Assembly: GCF_002021565.1 (NCBI RefSeq)
Contig: NZ_MSZX01000004.1
Span: 434,027 to 498,026, forward strand
Direction of reading: 5' to 3'
From: Paenibacillus selenitireducens
Lineage (GTDB): Bacteria > Bacillota > Bacilli > Paenibacillales > Paenibacillaceae
DNA: 64,000 nt
The translations under genes were made by a program, and so were the position numbers. The notes under the pieces were generated by a model. That model was not told the origin of the DNA and did not search any database. It saw only the letters and a list, made by a program, of their open reading frames with translations. Below, piece after piece: positions 8,784 to 16,141 of this stretch (positions within the stretch are counted from its first letter, which is position 1; every line of letters starts with the position of its first letter).

Positions 8784-8882
8784 GAAGCTAGTGGTCCTTT
8801 ACGTTTCGGCGTTACTGATACCATAGCTGAAAGAGATAGACTTGTTAGAGAGTTAGGAATTGACACTTTTAACAACACATAA
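8784..8882 (+). pseudogene. Unrecognised C-terminal coding remnant
   Basis: Open frame without start reading EASGPLRFGVTDTIAERDR and LVRELGIDTFNNT, then TAA 8880-8882. Composition is protein-like, but I cannot name the family. It sits before an attC-like repeat, as the end of a lost unit would. Confidence 0.3.
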
Positions 8883-8936
8883 CACCTAGACGGTATCCCT
8901 CCTTTTGGAGCTTTGTTCTGGTGGAGACTCAGACTG

Positions 8937-9017
8937 CTTCACTAACGGTGAATGATAGCTCAGCCAATAACAAGGCTGCCAATGACCGTCATCGGCAGCC
9001 CTTGATCAACTCTGGGG
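8937..9017 (+). repeat. attC-like repeat, complete
   Basis: Left half CACTAACGGTGAATGATAG, hairpin GGCTGCC...GGCAGCC with an 11-13 nt loop, degenerate right half TTGATCAACTCTGGGG. The GGCTGCC stem is shared with many other copies. Confidence 0.75.
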
Positions 9018-9028
9018 TATTATACATT

Positions 9029-9448
9029 TTATTCATATTCCATAACCCAATATTTTTCTCCAGGATTACCTTCTTCAACAACTTTTCTCCAACCTTTATT
9101 CTTATAAAATTTCATCGCTTTATGATTTTCAGATACACACTTTAATCTTAAGGGTTTATTCATTTTTTCTATAGAGGCATTCAGCAACTGACCACCAACA
9201 CCCTTACCTGAGAAATCGGGATGAACAAATAAATTATGTATAAAGTTATCTGGCAAGTATAATGAAGCAAATCCAAGGATTTGATTATCTTCCTCTGCTA
9301 AAATTATATACTCCTCTACAGTATGCTTATCAAAATCTTCTAAAGTCATTTCTTCTTTGCCCGCCCAATGAAAAGTTTTACGACGCGATTCTAGGTATAT
9401 CATTCTTAAATCAGGGTAATCTAATTCATTTGCTACTCGAATATCCAA
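9029..9448 (-). CDS. GNAT acetyltransferase
   Basis: 139 codons on the minus strand, opposite to the neighbouring units. MDIRVANELDYPDLRMIYLE is strand 1/helix 1; VHPDFSGKGVGGQLLNASI is motif A with G-K-G-V-G-G; LRLKCVSENHKAMKFYKNKGW is motif B. Substrate unknown. The 3' end lies 12 nt from the end of an attC-like repeat on the other strand. Confidence 0.85.
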   Translation of the reverse strand: MDIRVANELDYPDLRMIYLESRRKTFHWAGKEEMTLEDFDKHTVEEYIILAEEDNQILGFASLYLPDNFIHNLFVHPDFSGKGVGGQLLNASIEKMNKPLRLKCVSENHKAMKFYKNKGWRKVVEEGNPGEKYWVMEYE

Positions 9449-9540
9449 GTTTTCACTCTCGCTTTCATTTACATAAATAATAACGGATTTTATATATTTA
9501 TTTTCATCTAGATATTTTCGGTTTTAATCTTGGTTTTCCT

Positions 9541-9863
9541 TCTTTTATCAAACTGCTTCTTTCGAGCATCACAATTGATTATTTGGAAGAGCGCGGTTAT
9601 GTGAGCAGGAAACCCCATCCATCTGACCGAAGGGGAAAACTTGTAGTTTTAACGGAACGAGGTGGCAGTGTATTCGTGCTACGGGAAGTATTTTTACGTC
9701 GATCGAGAAACGTTGGCAAAAAGTCCTTGGTGATAAAGAAATACAAGGACTTCGTTCAGATATGCGAGATTTGGTTCACACCTTTTCCAATGCTAGACCA
9801 GGCGCATTTCGCCCTGTTTGGGTAACCCCAAAACAAACGAGATGCAAAGCTTGCCGTTACTGA
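9541..9863 (+). pseudogene. MarR family regulator, C-terminal remnant with frameshift
   Basis: DYLEERGYVSRKPHPSDRRG is the recognition-wing region of a MarR protein (D-x-R at the wing tip), followed by KLVVLTERGGSVF. The frame then shifts and continues as YVDREKRWQKVLGDKEIQGL and DMRDLVHTFSNARPGAFRP, to a stop at 9861. The N-terminal half is missing. Not functional. Confidence 0.7.
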
Positions 9864-9972
9864 CAGCGCGCAGAGCCGTATCATAAGTAGGGCGAAAATG
9901 CCCCAGCCATCAAGTAACGGTAATTAAATTGGTTGGCCGATACTCAACTAAAGGGCAGGATAATTGAATTAG
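9844..9972 (+). repeat. Second repeat type followed by an attC-like half
   Basis: TTGCCGTTACTGACAGCG and GAGCCGTATCATAAGTAG recur at 19446-19490 and in part at 13370 and 58936. The unit ends CTCAACTAAAGGGCAGGATAATTGA (9945-9970), a right-half core of the attC-like family. It may be a composite site with a different central part. Confidence 0.6.
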
Positions 9973-10032
9973 AGATAGTATTAATAGGAATAGAAAAATA
10001 ATGTATAGACTATGATTACGGGAGTGCAGCTT

Positions 10033-10590
10033 ATGAAGTTGATATTAATATTCGGACCACAGGCAGTTGGAAAAATGACCGTTGGACATGAGTTAGAAGA
10101 AATAACGGAATTGAAGCTTTTTCATAATCACATGACCATCGAATTACTTTGTCCATTTTTAGGATTTGGTCCTGAAATGTGGGAATTATCAAATCTATTC
10201 CGTCAAAAGATATTTGAAGCAGTCTCGAAGAGTGATTCAAATGGATTGATATTCACTTTTGTATGGGCGTTTGATTCGAAAGAGGACTGGGATTACGTGG
10301 AAAATGTTTGCGAAACTTTTGAAGGAAAAGGCGGAGAAGTTTATTTTGTAGAACTTGAGGCTGATTTTGATGAAAGAATTGAACGTAATAAAACCCCCCA
10401 TAGACTGGAACATAAGCCTTCAAAAAGGAATATCGAACAATCCGAACACAGAATGAGAATTGCAACAGAAAACCATAGATTAAATACATATGAGGGGGAA
10501 ATCACAAGAAAGAATTATATAAAATTAAATAATACGAATCTGACTCCAGTGGAAGTCGCTAATAGCATTAAAGAAAAGTTCAGATTATGA
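10033..10590 (+). CDS. P-loop kinase-like protein (shikimate-kinase-like AAA)
   Basis: 185 codons from ATG 10033 with GGGAG upstream (an upstream ATG at 10012 lacks a site). The N-terminus LILIFGPQAVGKMTVGHEL is a Walker A P-loop (G-P-Q-A-V-G-K-M-T). LIFTFVWAFDS may be the second nucleotide-binding strand, and FDERIERNKTPHRLEHKPSKRN resembles the LID with Arg residues. It probably phosphorylates a small molecule, as resistance-type kinases do; the substrate is unknown. Confidence 0.7.
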   Translation: MKLILIFGPQAVGKMTVGHELEEITELKLFHNHMTIELLCPFLGFGPEMWELSNLFRQKIFEAVSKSDSNGLIFTFVWAFDSKEDWDYVENVCETFEGKGGEVYFVELEADFDERIERNKTPHRLEHKPSKRNIEQSEHRMRIATENHRLNTYEGEITRKNYIKLNNTNLTPVEVANSIKEKFRL

Positions 10591-10605
10591 TGGGTAACTC
10601 GGATT

Positions 10606-10640
10606 GACGATTGCGCTAAAGGGCAGGATACTGACATAAT
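10606..10640 (+). repeat. attC-like repeat, right half only
   Basis: GCGCTAAAGGGCAGGATACTGA between two plus-strand units; core CTAAAGGGCAGGATA. Confidence 0.65.
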
Positions 10641-10690
10641 TTCGTGAATAATTTATAATGAAGGTTTTAATTTTGACGGGAGGGATTTTA

Positions 10691-11161
10691 TTGGATATTG
10701 AAATCATACCCATTGATGAATCTCATATTCCTAAAGTTAAAGGCTTGATAGCTGGCTACTTAAATTCTTCTTCCAACGGAGTGGACGAATCAGATCCATC
10801 ACCAGAGCAGCTAGAACAATGTGAACAAATTTTAAATAGATTTATTAGTAACAGTTCGGCTAATTGTTATTTAGCTAGACAGGATCATGAATATATTGGG
10901 TTCATCATCCTTTCCTGGAGCTTCTCTATAAGCAAAGGCTACCCAGTATTGCGTATAGAGGCTTTATATTCATCATCAAAGCATAGAAAGAAGAGCGTAG
11001 GTAGGAAGCTAATGAAGCATGCCATTGATTTAGCTATTTCAAACAAAGCCACACGATTACAGCTCGAAACAGATGACGATAATGCCCCTGCTCGTACTTT
11101 GTACAAGCAACTCGGATTTAAGTTAATACAAGGTAAGGGTGTATATATGTCATTTCTCTAG
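10691..11161 (+). CDS. GNAT acetyltransferase
   Basis: 156 codons from TTG 10691 with GGGAGGG at 10679-10685; the ATG at 10658 has no site. IEIIPIDESHIPKVKGLIAGY is the start, RIEALYSSSKHRKKSVGRKLM is motif A (R-K-K-S-V-G-R), and LQLETDDDNAPARTLYKQLGF is motif B. It ends in VYMSFL. A conventional single-domain acetyltransferase of unknown target, the size and orientation of a cassette gene. Confidence 0.85.
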   Translation: MDIEIIPIDESHIPKVKGLIAGYLNSSSNGVDESDPSPEQLEQCEQILNRFISNSSANCYLARQDHEYIGFIILSWSFSISKGYPVLRIEALYSSSKHRKKSVGRKLMKHAIDLAISNKATRLQLETDDDNAPARTLYKQLGFKLIQGKGVYMSFL

Positions 11162-11331
11162 CGTTGAGCTAACTGAGAGCTATACCGCAATAACCATTAG
11201 GAAAAGGGAGCCAAAGAGAAGCCCATAGTAGTCATATTTATGACTATGGATTGAAGGTTCGGGGATACCCTTCATACCGATAGCAAGTTAACAGACTTTT
11301 ACGAGCTTCATGACGTTTTGGAGCAGCGTCA
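11162..11331. other. Intergenic stretch without recognised gene
   Basis: Starts with GTTGAGCTAACTGAGAGCTAT, a degenerate attC-like half next to the GNAT stop, and contains a dyad CCATAGT...ATGACTATGG at 11226-11252. No coding signal is convincing. Confidence 0.4.
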
Positions 11332-11649
11332 TTAGGTGAGTAATGTTCCAAAAACAGAGCTGAAGCTTGGCACGATGCCGGATATGGTTGATCCGGCAAG
11401 ATACGCAAAAATTGCCGAAAGAAACAGCTTACAGGTTGTAAAGCGCTGCATCAGATAAGCTGTCATTGGAATAAAGACTCCGTTGACCAGCATGTAGCCA
11501 GTTGTCAGCCATTGGGCGGTCATTGCTGTAATATCAAATGCCTTGATCAGTTCCGGAGTCGCCACACTCATAATGGTTTGATTTATTACGGTAATAAATG
11601 CGCCCAAGATCATAATAAAGAGAAGGGGACCTTTTTTGACGGTGTTGAC
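11332..11649 (-). pseudogene. DHA2/EmrB-type MFS drug transporter, N-terminal fragment
   Basis: Minus strand: VKKGPLLFIMILGAFITVIN begins transmembrane helix 1; QTIMSVATPELIKAF and MTAQWLTTGYMLVNG match the signature of 14-helix MFS drug exporters. The frame stops after GIVPSFSSVFGTLLT, so only about two or three of 14 helices remain. Confidence 0.75.
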
Positions 11650-11696
11650 AGTTATTCTCCACTCATCGTTTGTCTTATCCTTTCCTCATTCGTGTA

Positions 11697-12578
11697 TTAG
11701 GAAATAAATCCTTTTTGCTTCAGCAAATCTTCTGTGGCCTTCCACAGCTTGTGCTGCGTAGTGGCATCCCCCCCGGGCGATACTGGGTCTATAGATTTTC
11801 CGGTTCCAACGTTAAAGTATCCGCCAGTCATTTCTTGATATTCCGGCTCCACAATCAAACGGGTGATAATACCTGCTCCTCTTCGCGGATCTCCAAGACG
11901 AAGGGCTTTCAACAATCGTTCTAATACGGAAGCAAACCAAAGTTCTCGTCCTAGTCCGGTAACATTAAATCCTGGATTTAGTGCATTTACGCTGATACCC
12001 GTACCTGCCCACCGTCGTGCCAGTTCAGCAGTGAACATAATATTAAATAATTTGGTTTTTCCATAGATGGGGGATGAGCCGCGAGCGGTAAAGGGAGTGG
12101 TATCCGTTAAATCCTCGGGGAGCTTCAAAACGCCGTGACGGTGTGAAGCTTCAGAGGCAACATTGACAACTCTGGCCTTACCTGCATTCTGCAGAGACGG
12201 TATTAGTGAATGTGTCAAAAGCCACGGCGCTAAATAATTGACAGCAATCATTTCAGGAAGCCCTTCGGGAGTGATACGGGGCTCAAAAGCATGGATTCCC
12301 GCATTGTTCAAAAGGACATCAATTTTAGGGTAAGCAGAGGCTATTTCACTCCCAACCCGTTTAACATCCTTCAATAGCGATAAATCTCCATAAAAAAAGT
12401 CAATATTGACTGATGGTGTATTCGCCTCAATCTGTTTTCTCGTAGCTTCAGCGCGTTCCTTACTCCTGGCAGTCAAGACAAGGTCAAAACCGCGTCTTCC
12501 CAATTCAATCGCGACAAGCTGTCCAAGACCGTTGGTGGCACCGGTGATGACAACAGTTGCTTTATTTGGCATCGTCAT
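11697..12578 (-). CDS. Short-chain dehydrogenase/reductase
   Basis: 293 codons from ATG 12578 (MTMPNKATVV), preceded by AAGGAG; the open frame extends further up but without a site. VVITGATNGLG is the T-G-x-x-x-G-x-G cofactor loop, LLNNAGIHAF the N-N-A-G motif, NVASEAS carries the catalytic Ser, and YGKTK the Y-x-x-x-K pair. Gene order places it divergently from a MarR regulator, and its promoter overlaps the palindrome at 12669-12690, so it is probably the regulated gene. Substrate unknown. Confidence 0.85.
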   Translation of the reverse strand: MTMPNKATVVITGATNGLGQLVAIELGRRGFDLVLTARSKERAEATRKQIEANTPSVNIDFFYGDLSLLKDVKRVGSEIASAYPKIDVLLNNAGIHAFEPRITPEGLPEMIAVNYLAPWLLTHSLIPSLQNAGKARVVNVASEASHRHGVLKLPEDLTDTTPFTARGSSPIYGKTKLFNIMFTAELARRWAGTGISVNALNPGFNVTGLGRELWFASVLERLLKALRLGDPRRGAGIITRLIVEPEYQEMTGGYFNVGTGKSIDPVSPGGDATTQHKLWKATEDLLKQKGFIS

Positions 12579-12644
12579 TTCTCCTTCATGTGATATAATT
12601 TTTTGAAGTAATCTATCTAAACAACGTAAAGGCAGGATGTTTAG

Positions 12645-12690
12645 TTGACATATATCCACTATAATGATTTGATTGATATATGTCAATCAA
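12645..12690. promoter_or_regulatory. SDR promoter with MarR-type operator
   Basis: On the minus strand TTGACA (12686-12681), a 17-nt spacer and TATAGT (12663-12658) form a near-consensus promoter for the SDR. The -35 lies within the palindrome TTGATTGATATATGTCAATC (12669-12690, one mismatch pair). A further arm TTGACATATATC (12645-12656) is the exact inverse of GATATATGTCAA (12675-12686). This is where the divergent MarR protein would be expected to bind. Confidence 0.75.
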
Positions 12691-12728
12691 TTTTGAGTTG
12701 TTTTTGATCTAGAGAAAGGTGATTGAGG

Positions 12729-13184
12729 ATGAAGTATAATGAGTTAAAAAATGAACCGAGGGAGAAACTGGAGATTGAATTGGGCGAGCAGCTTAACGCC
12801 CTCATCAGTGCTTCACATGCCCTGAATGTCAGAGCTGCTACTAAATTCGATTCCTCCTTACAGCCTGCCGCCTTCCATATTGTTCGTTGGCTATACTCCT
12901 ACGGTCCAACAAATGCCGCCACTTTAGCGGAATCAACTGCGATGGATCGAAGTTCGGTCAGTCGCCTTGTCAAACAGCTCCAGACTCTGGGGTATGTGAA
13001 CAGAGAAGCGTCTCCTAATGATGGGCGGGAAATTGTGTTGTCTCTTACCGAGTATGGACAACAAAAAATAATTGATGCGCTTAAGGAGAAAGAGTCCGTT
13101 TTTTATGAACGACTCTCTGAATGGAAAGATGCGGAGCTTCATGATTTCATCCAAATGCTCAGGCACTTTAATGGATTCAATTAG
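12729..13184 (+). CDS. MarR family transcriptional regulator
   Basis: 151 codons from ATG 12729, AAAGGTG 7 nt upstream. The winged helix is clear: NAATLAESTAMDRSSVSRLVKQLQTLGYVNREASPNDGRE has the recognition helix and a D-x-R wing. It ends in a dimerisation helix. Probably represses the divergent SDR gene and itself through the palindrome at 12669. It is followed directly by an attC-like repeat. Confidence 0.85.
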   Translation: MKYNELKNEPREKLEIELGEQLNALISASHALNVRAATKFDSSLQPAAFHIVRWLYSYGPTNAATLAESTAMDRSSVSRLVKQLQTLGYVNREASPNDGREIVLSLTEYGQQKIIDALKEKESVFYERLSEWKDAELHDFIQMLRHFNGFN

Positions 13185-13213
13185 TTTGACAAAACAGCAA
13201 CTTTTTAAATTTG

Positions 13214-13285
13214 TTGTTAAGCTAACGAGACACGATAGTTGAATCACTGATAACCAGGCCGCCGATTATTTCGGTGGCCTTCTAT
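13214..13285 (+). repeat. attC-like repeat, left half plus hairpin
   Basis: AAGCTAACGAGACACGATAG, then AGGCCGCCG-loop-TCGGTGGCCT and TCTATA. A right half is not clear. Confidence 0.75.
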
Positions 13286-13697
13286 ACATTTTTATGAAGC
13301 TTGAGTAATCCTAGGATTGAAGTATGTTTTGATTTATGGATTTTTCGCCGATAGCCACGTTAAGCTGAACCATACCACAAGTAGGGCGAAATTTTGGTTC
13401 TCATGGTTTTTGGCAGTAGTTTGATAAGCTTCAGTTGCAGAGGCTTGAGGTAGCAAAATACAAGTTACTTTAGGGGCAAGCAATGTCGCCGTGCGGCACA
13501 CTTAGGTACAAGTTTCGCTGCCTAACCCAGGCGGAAAAGGCGGCTATTATGTGAAATAGCGCTTATTCATTCTATTGAGCTACCCGGACAGAAGAGTGTG
13601 GTGGAACGGCTATTTCTTATTGCTCTTTATTTTGCCAGAGTAACACATCCGCTTCACCTACAATATGATGAGTCTAGAAATCTAAAGAGGTGAGCAA
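13286..13697. other. Intergenic region with a second-type repeat remnant
   Basis: Holds GTTAAGCTGAACCATACCAC and AAGTAGGGCGAAATTTT (13360-13398), matching 9874-9905 and, in part, 51284-51310. I see no gene here. The CwlJ start is preceded by AAAGAGGTGAGC. Confidence 0.4.
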
Positions 13698-14141
13698 ATG
13701 GCAGTCGTAAAATCCAGGAAACGGGATATTGATATGTTGGCAAGGTTGCTTCGAGCTGAAGCTGAGACCGAAGGCGAAACGGGCATGCTCCTTGTTGGAA
13801 ATGTTGGCATTAACCGAATAAGAGCGAATTGCTCCGATTTTAAAGATATTCGGACAATTCCCCAAATGATCAACCAGGCGCATGCGTTCGAAGCGTTACA
13901 ACATGGTTTGTACTATCAAAACGCAAGAGAGAGGGAACGCCGTCTGGCGCAACGGGCTGTAAATGGGGAGCGAAGTTGGCCAGCCAAATTCTCCCTATGG
14001 TATTTCCGTCCAGGAACGTTCGAAAATCCCGGACCATGTCCGCCAACTTGGTATAATCAGCCGCTCGCAGGACGATGGAAGAAGCACTGTTTTTATGAAC
14101 CGACCGCGGAAGAATGTGAAGAAGTATATAATACGTTTTAA
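13698..14141 (+). CDS. Spore cortex/cell wall hydrolase, CwlJ/SleB type
   Basis: 147 codons from ATG 13698 with AGAGGTGAG upstream. DIDMLARLLRAEAETEGETGMLLVGNVGINRIRANC is the Hydrolase_2 (PF07486) signature with the catalytic Glu in RAEAE; KFSLWYFRP and PCPPTWYNQP complete the fold, with W-Y-N near the end. No signal peptide, as in CwlJ. It likely degrades muramic-lactam cortex during germination, which points to an endospore former. Confidence 0.85.
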   Translation: MAVVKSRKRDIDMLARLLRAEAETEGETGMLLVGNVGINRIRANCSDFKDIRTIPQMINQAHAFEALQHGLYYQNARERERRLAQRAVNGERSWPAKFSLWYFRPGTFENPGPCPPTWYNQPLAGRWKKHCFYEPTAEECEEVYNTF

Positions 14142-14222
14142 TTTTATAAACGAAAAGAGCTCAGGATCTCTTAACCTGACTTGTCACAGCCATATGTCGG
14201 TTGACAAAACTTTATCTCATTA

Positions 14223-14250
14223 AGTGCCGCGTAAATCGCGGCTTCTTTGG
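14223..14250 (+). terminator. Terminator-like hairpin
   Basis: GCCGCG-TAAAT-CGCGGC followed by TTCTTTGGGTTT, downstream of the cortex hydrolase. Confidence 0.55.
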
Positions 14251-14264
14251 GTTTGGTGGAATAA

Positions 14265-14471
14265 AGTTGTTGTCACGGTTATTATTCGGAAACTATTACC
14301 CACGTGACAGGCCATCGCTTTCGTCATACCTATGCATGTCAGCTCCTTGATAACGGAGCGCCATTAGATTTCATTCAAGGCATGTTGGGGCATGAAAAAG
14401 CATCAACCACTCAAATTTATGCCCAGCTGCGCGGGGAACGCCGACGAGAACTCTACCGCCGGTTTTTTTAG
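14265..14471 (+). pseudogene. Tyrosine recombinase, C-terminal catalytic fragment
   Basis: The frame is open from 14265 without a start. THVTGHRFRHTYACQLLDNG carries the H-x-x-R box (H and R of the R-H-R-Y tetrad). FIQGMLGHEKASTTQIYAQL holds the second conserved His and the nucleophile Tyr (T-T-Q-I-Y). It ends ELYRRFF with TAG 14469-14471. Everything upstream, including the first catalytic Arg, is gone. It resembles phage/transposon integrases of Firmicutes; I do not see the extra domain of IntI, but that region would be missing. It is the only recombinase trace inside the repeat array. Confidence 0.8.
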
Positions 14472-14514
14472 CATTTCTGAAATATTAAGAGATGAAATGT
14501 ACCTAAGCAAACTG

Positions 14515-14545
14515 TTAGTCAACTAAAGGGCAGTTTAGTCCATTG
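14515..14545 (+). repeat. attC-like repeat, right half only
   Basis: GTCAACTAAAGGGCAGTTTAGTC, where GACTA/TAGTC-type flanks pair around GGGCAG. Confidence 0.65.
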
Positions 14546-14588
14546 AGATGTATAATATTGGATATATATATTTATGGAGGGGAAATCG

Positions 14589-15087
14589 ATGTTAATCAGA
14601 GAGATAAAACCTGAGAATGCCGAAAGTTTTGATTTGCTAATGAAGCAAGTTGAAAACGAGGCTGATTTTATGCTTATGGAACCAGGAGAAAGAAAAGGTT
14701 CTCCTGAACAACAACGTAAATGGTTGGAAAGGGTGGACAAAGAGAGTAATTCAACTGTACTTGTTGCTGAACAAGGTGGACAGATCGTAGGATATGTAGC
14801 AGTCATTGGCGGAGATACAAAGAGAACAAAGCATTCAGCCTACCTAGTTATAGGTTTTTTTAAAAGAATACACCGGGCGTGGTATAGGAACAAATCTATT
14901 TCAAAGGTTAGAAGAATGGGCAATAACTCATAATATCTTACGGTTAGAACTTACAGTGGTCATTCAAAATGAAGCAGGAGTATCTCTATATAAGAAAATG
15001 GGATTTGAGATAGAAGGCATAAAAAGGAATTCACTAGTGATAAATGACACACTTTTCGACCAGTATTTTATGTCTAAATTATTATAG
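14589..15087 (+). pseudogene. GNAT acetyltransferase with frameshift in a T7 run
   Basis: ATG 14589 with GGAGGGG upstream. The first frame reads MLIREIKPENAESFDLLMKQ through QGGQIVGYVAVIGG. It shifts at TTTTTTT (14854-14860). Frame 2 continues LKEYTGRGIGTNLFQRLEEW (motif A), LTVVIQNEAGVSLYKKMGF (motif B) and a normal end at TAG 15087. Removing one T restores a full-length protein of about 165 residues. A homopolymer sequencing error, phase-variable tract or recent mutation are all possible. Confidence 0.75.
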
Positions 15088-15092
15088 GGACT

Positions 15093-15115
15093 TGTTAAAC
15101 TAACGAGCAGGTTTA
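15093..15115 (+). repeat. attC-like repeat, short half
   Basis: AAACTAACGAGCAGGTTTATT between the GNAT unit and the next small gene. Confidence 0.55.
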
Positions 15116-15131
15116 TTCAGGAGGTGGTTAA

Positions 15132-15344
15132 ATGGATTCTCGAAAAGAAACACCTGAAGAACTAATAGAACGTTTAAGACAAGAAGAATTAAAAAATAAC
15201 CCTTTTGGTGCGTTTAGTGATGGAGTAAATCGTGCTGAATTTGGAAATTCAACTGGTTTATTTGGCGGTTTGGGATGGAAAGGAACTGGAATCATTATTT
15301 TATTATTGGTTATAGGGTATATAATTTACAAATTACTAAATTAA
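15132..15344 (+). CDS. Small membrane protein, DUF6366 type
   Basis: 70 codons from ATG 15132 with AGGAGGTG upstream. DSRKETPEELIERLRQEELK is an acidic/basic helix, NPFGAFSDGVNRAEFGN a glycine/asparagine stretch, and GLGWKGTGIIILLLVIGYII a single C-terminal membrane segment. This is the pattern of the DUF6366 family of Bacilli (recalled from family knowledge). Role unknown. Confidence 0.7.
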   Translation: MDSRKETPEELIERLRQEELKNNPFGAFSDGVNRAEFGNSTGLFGGLGWKGTGIIILLLVIGYIIYKLLN

Positions 15345-15362
15345 AAATTACAGGGACGATAA

Positions 15363-15506
15363 TACACTTTTCACCACTTGCTGGAGCTTAAAGATGATCT
15401 TGAACGAATGAAATACCAGCCAACAAAGGATGAAGAAGACGAGGACTTTGAGGAAAAAATTGATGAGCTATTATCAAGGATTAATTCAACTAACGGAACA
15501 CGATAG
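15363..15506 (+). pseudogene. Unrecognised coding tail ending inside a repeat
   Basis: Open frame with no start: FHHLLELKDDLERMKYQPTK, then an acidic DEEDEDFEEKIDELLSRI, stopping at TAG 15504-15506 inside the left half of the attC-like repeat. The 5' part of the gene has been lost. Confidence 0.4.
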
Positions 15507-15562
15507 TTCAATGAAACAGCGGCAGTCTAGGACTTTATTTCTCGTCCATGGCTGCCGTTGTT
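15484..15562 (+). repeat. attC-like repeat, left half plus hairpin
   Basis: TCAACTAACGGAACACGATAG, then CGGCAG...CTGCCG enclosing a nested GGAC/GTCC. The preceding frame ends within its left half. Confidence 0.75.
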
Positions 15563-15599
15563 TCTATTACTGGGGTCAGTCTAATACTTACTTTAACAA

Positions 15600-15968
15600 G
15601 TTGACGGTTTTTAGGACAGAAAGTGATTATCGTCGGAAAATAATATTCCTGTTGGGGAATATGGTTATATAATTGCTTACGATCGTAATGCGGATAATGC
15701 CTTTGATCACGTTGTGCGTGTCCCGAGGGCCAATCGGAATTATGCGGTACCGTATACGGACATCGAAGTAGAAGAAGTGCAGATTCAAGAAGAGGTCGAA
15801 CGCATTGAACGTGAAGCAATAATTGATTTTGCGCTTGCGACCCGGAACGAAGCATTGTTCAAGAGCGTCATGAATCGGGATCAGGAGGAGGAAGAGATAG
15901 AGGTAGAACCCGAAGCGTTTTCTGCTGAGGATTTCATTCGACAAGTCAATCTCAAAGCATGGATCTAA
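15600..15968 (+). pseudogene. IDEAL-domain protein with a broken 5' part
   Basis: GQKVIIVGK then, one frame over, NNIPVGEYGYIIAYDRNADN, HVVRVPRANRNYAVPYTDIE, an acidic coiled stretch and AIIDFALATRNEALFKSVMN, which fits the IDEAL domain (A-L-x-x-R/D-x-x-x-F). It ends FIRQVNLKAWI at TAA 15968. A base missing in the A run near 15640, plus another shift near 15612, separate a probable TTG start from the body. Function of the family unknown. Confidence 0.55.
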
Positions 15969-16010
15969 ATCAAGAGCGCAGCAAAAGGCGAGGTCATAGA
16001 AAAAGTCCTT

Positions 16011-16070
16011 TATACATAAATCCGCATGGTAATCTTACAAAAGTGAGGTGGCCATGCGGATTTATGTATA
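16011..16070. repeat. Long perfect inverted repeat
   Basis: TATACATAAATCCGCATGG (16011-16029) is repeated exactly inverted at 16052-16070 around a 22-nt loop. It is far longer than a normal terminator stem and AT-rich at its base. It could be a small MITE or a structured RNA element. Confidence 0.8.
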
Positions 16071-16106
16071 ATCGAGGAATCAATGGATAGCTGGTGAGGG
16101 ATATAA

Positions 16107-16137
16107 AACAGCGGGTGGCCAGAGGCCATCCGCTATT
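16107..16137 (-). terminator. Terminator of the RCC1-like gene
   Basis: GCGGGTGGCC-AGA-GGCCATCCGC immediately beyond the minus-strand stop at 16142. Confidence 0.65.
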
Positions 16138-16141
16138 CTGC

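Noticed and set aside
14265-14471. Functional integron integrase
   Set aside because: Only the last 60 codons remain; the first catalytic Arg and the region that defines IntI are missing.
15000-15600. Prophage region
   Set aside because: Apart from the recombinase remnant there are no structural, lysis or replication genes; short genes here are separated by the repeat rather than packed in an operon.
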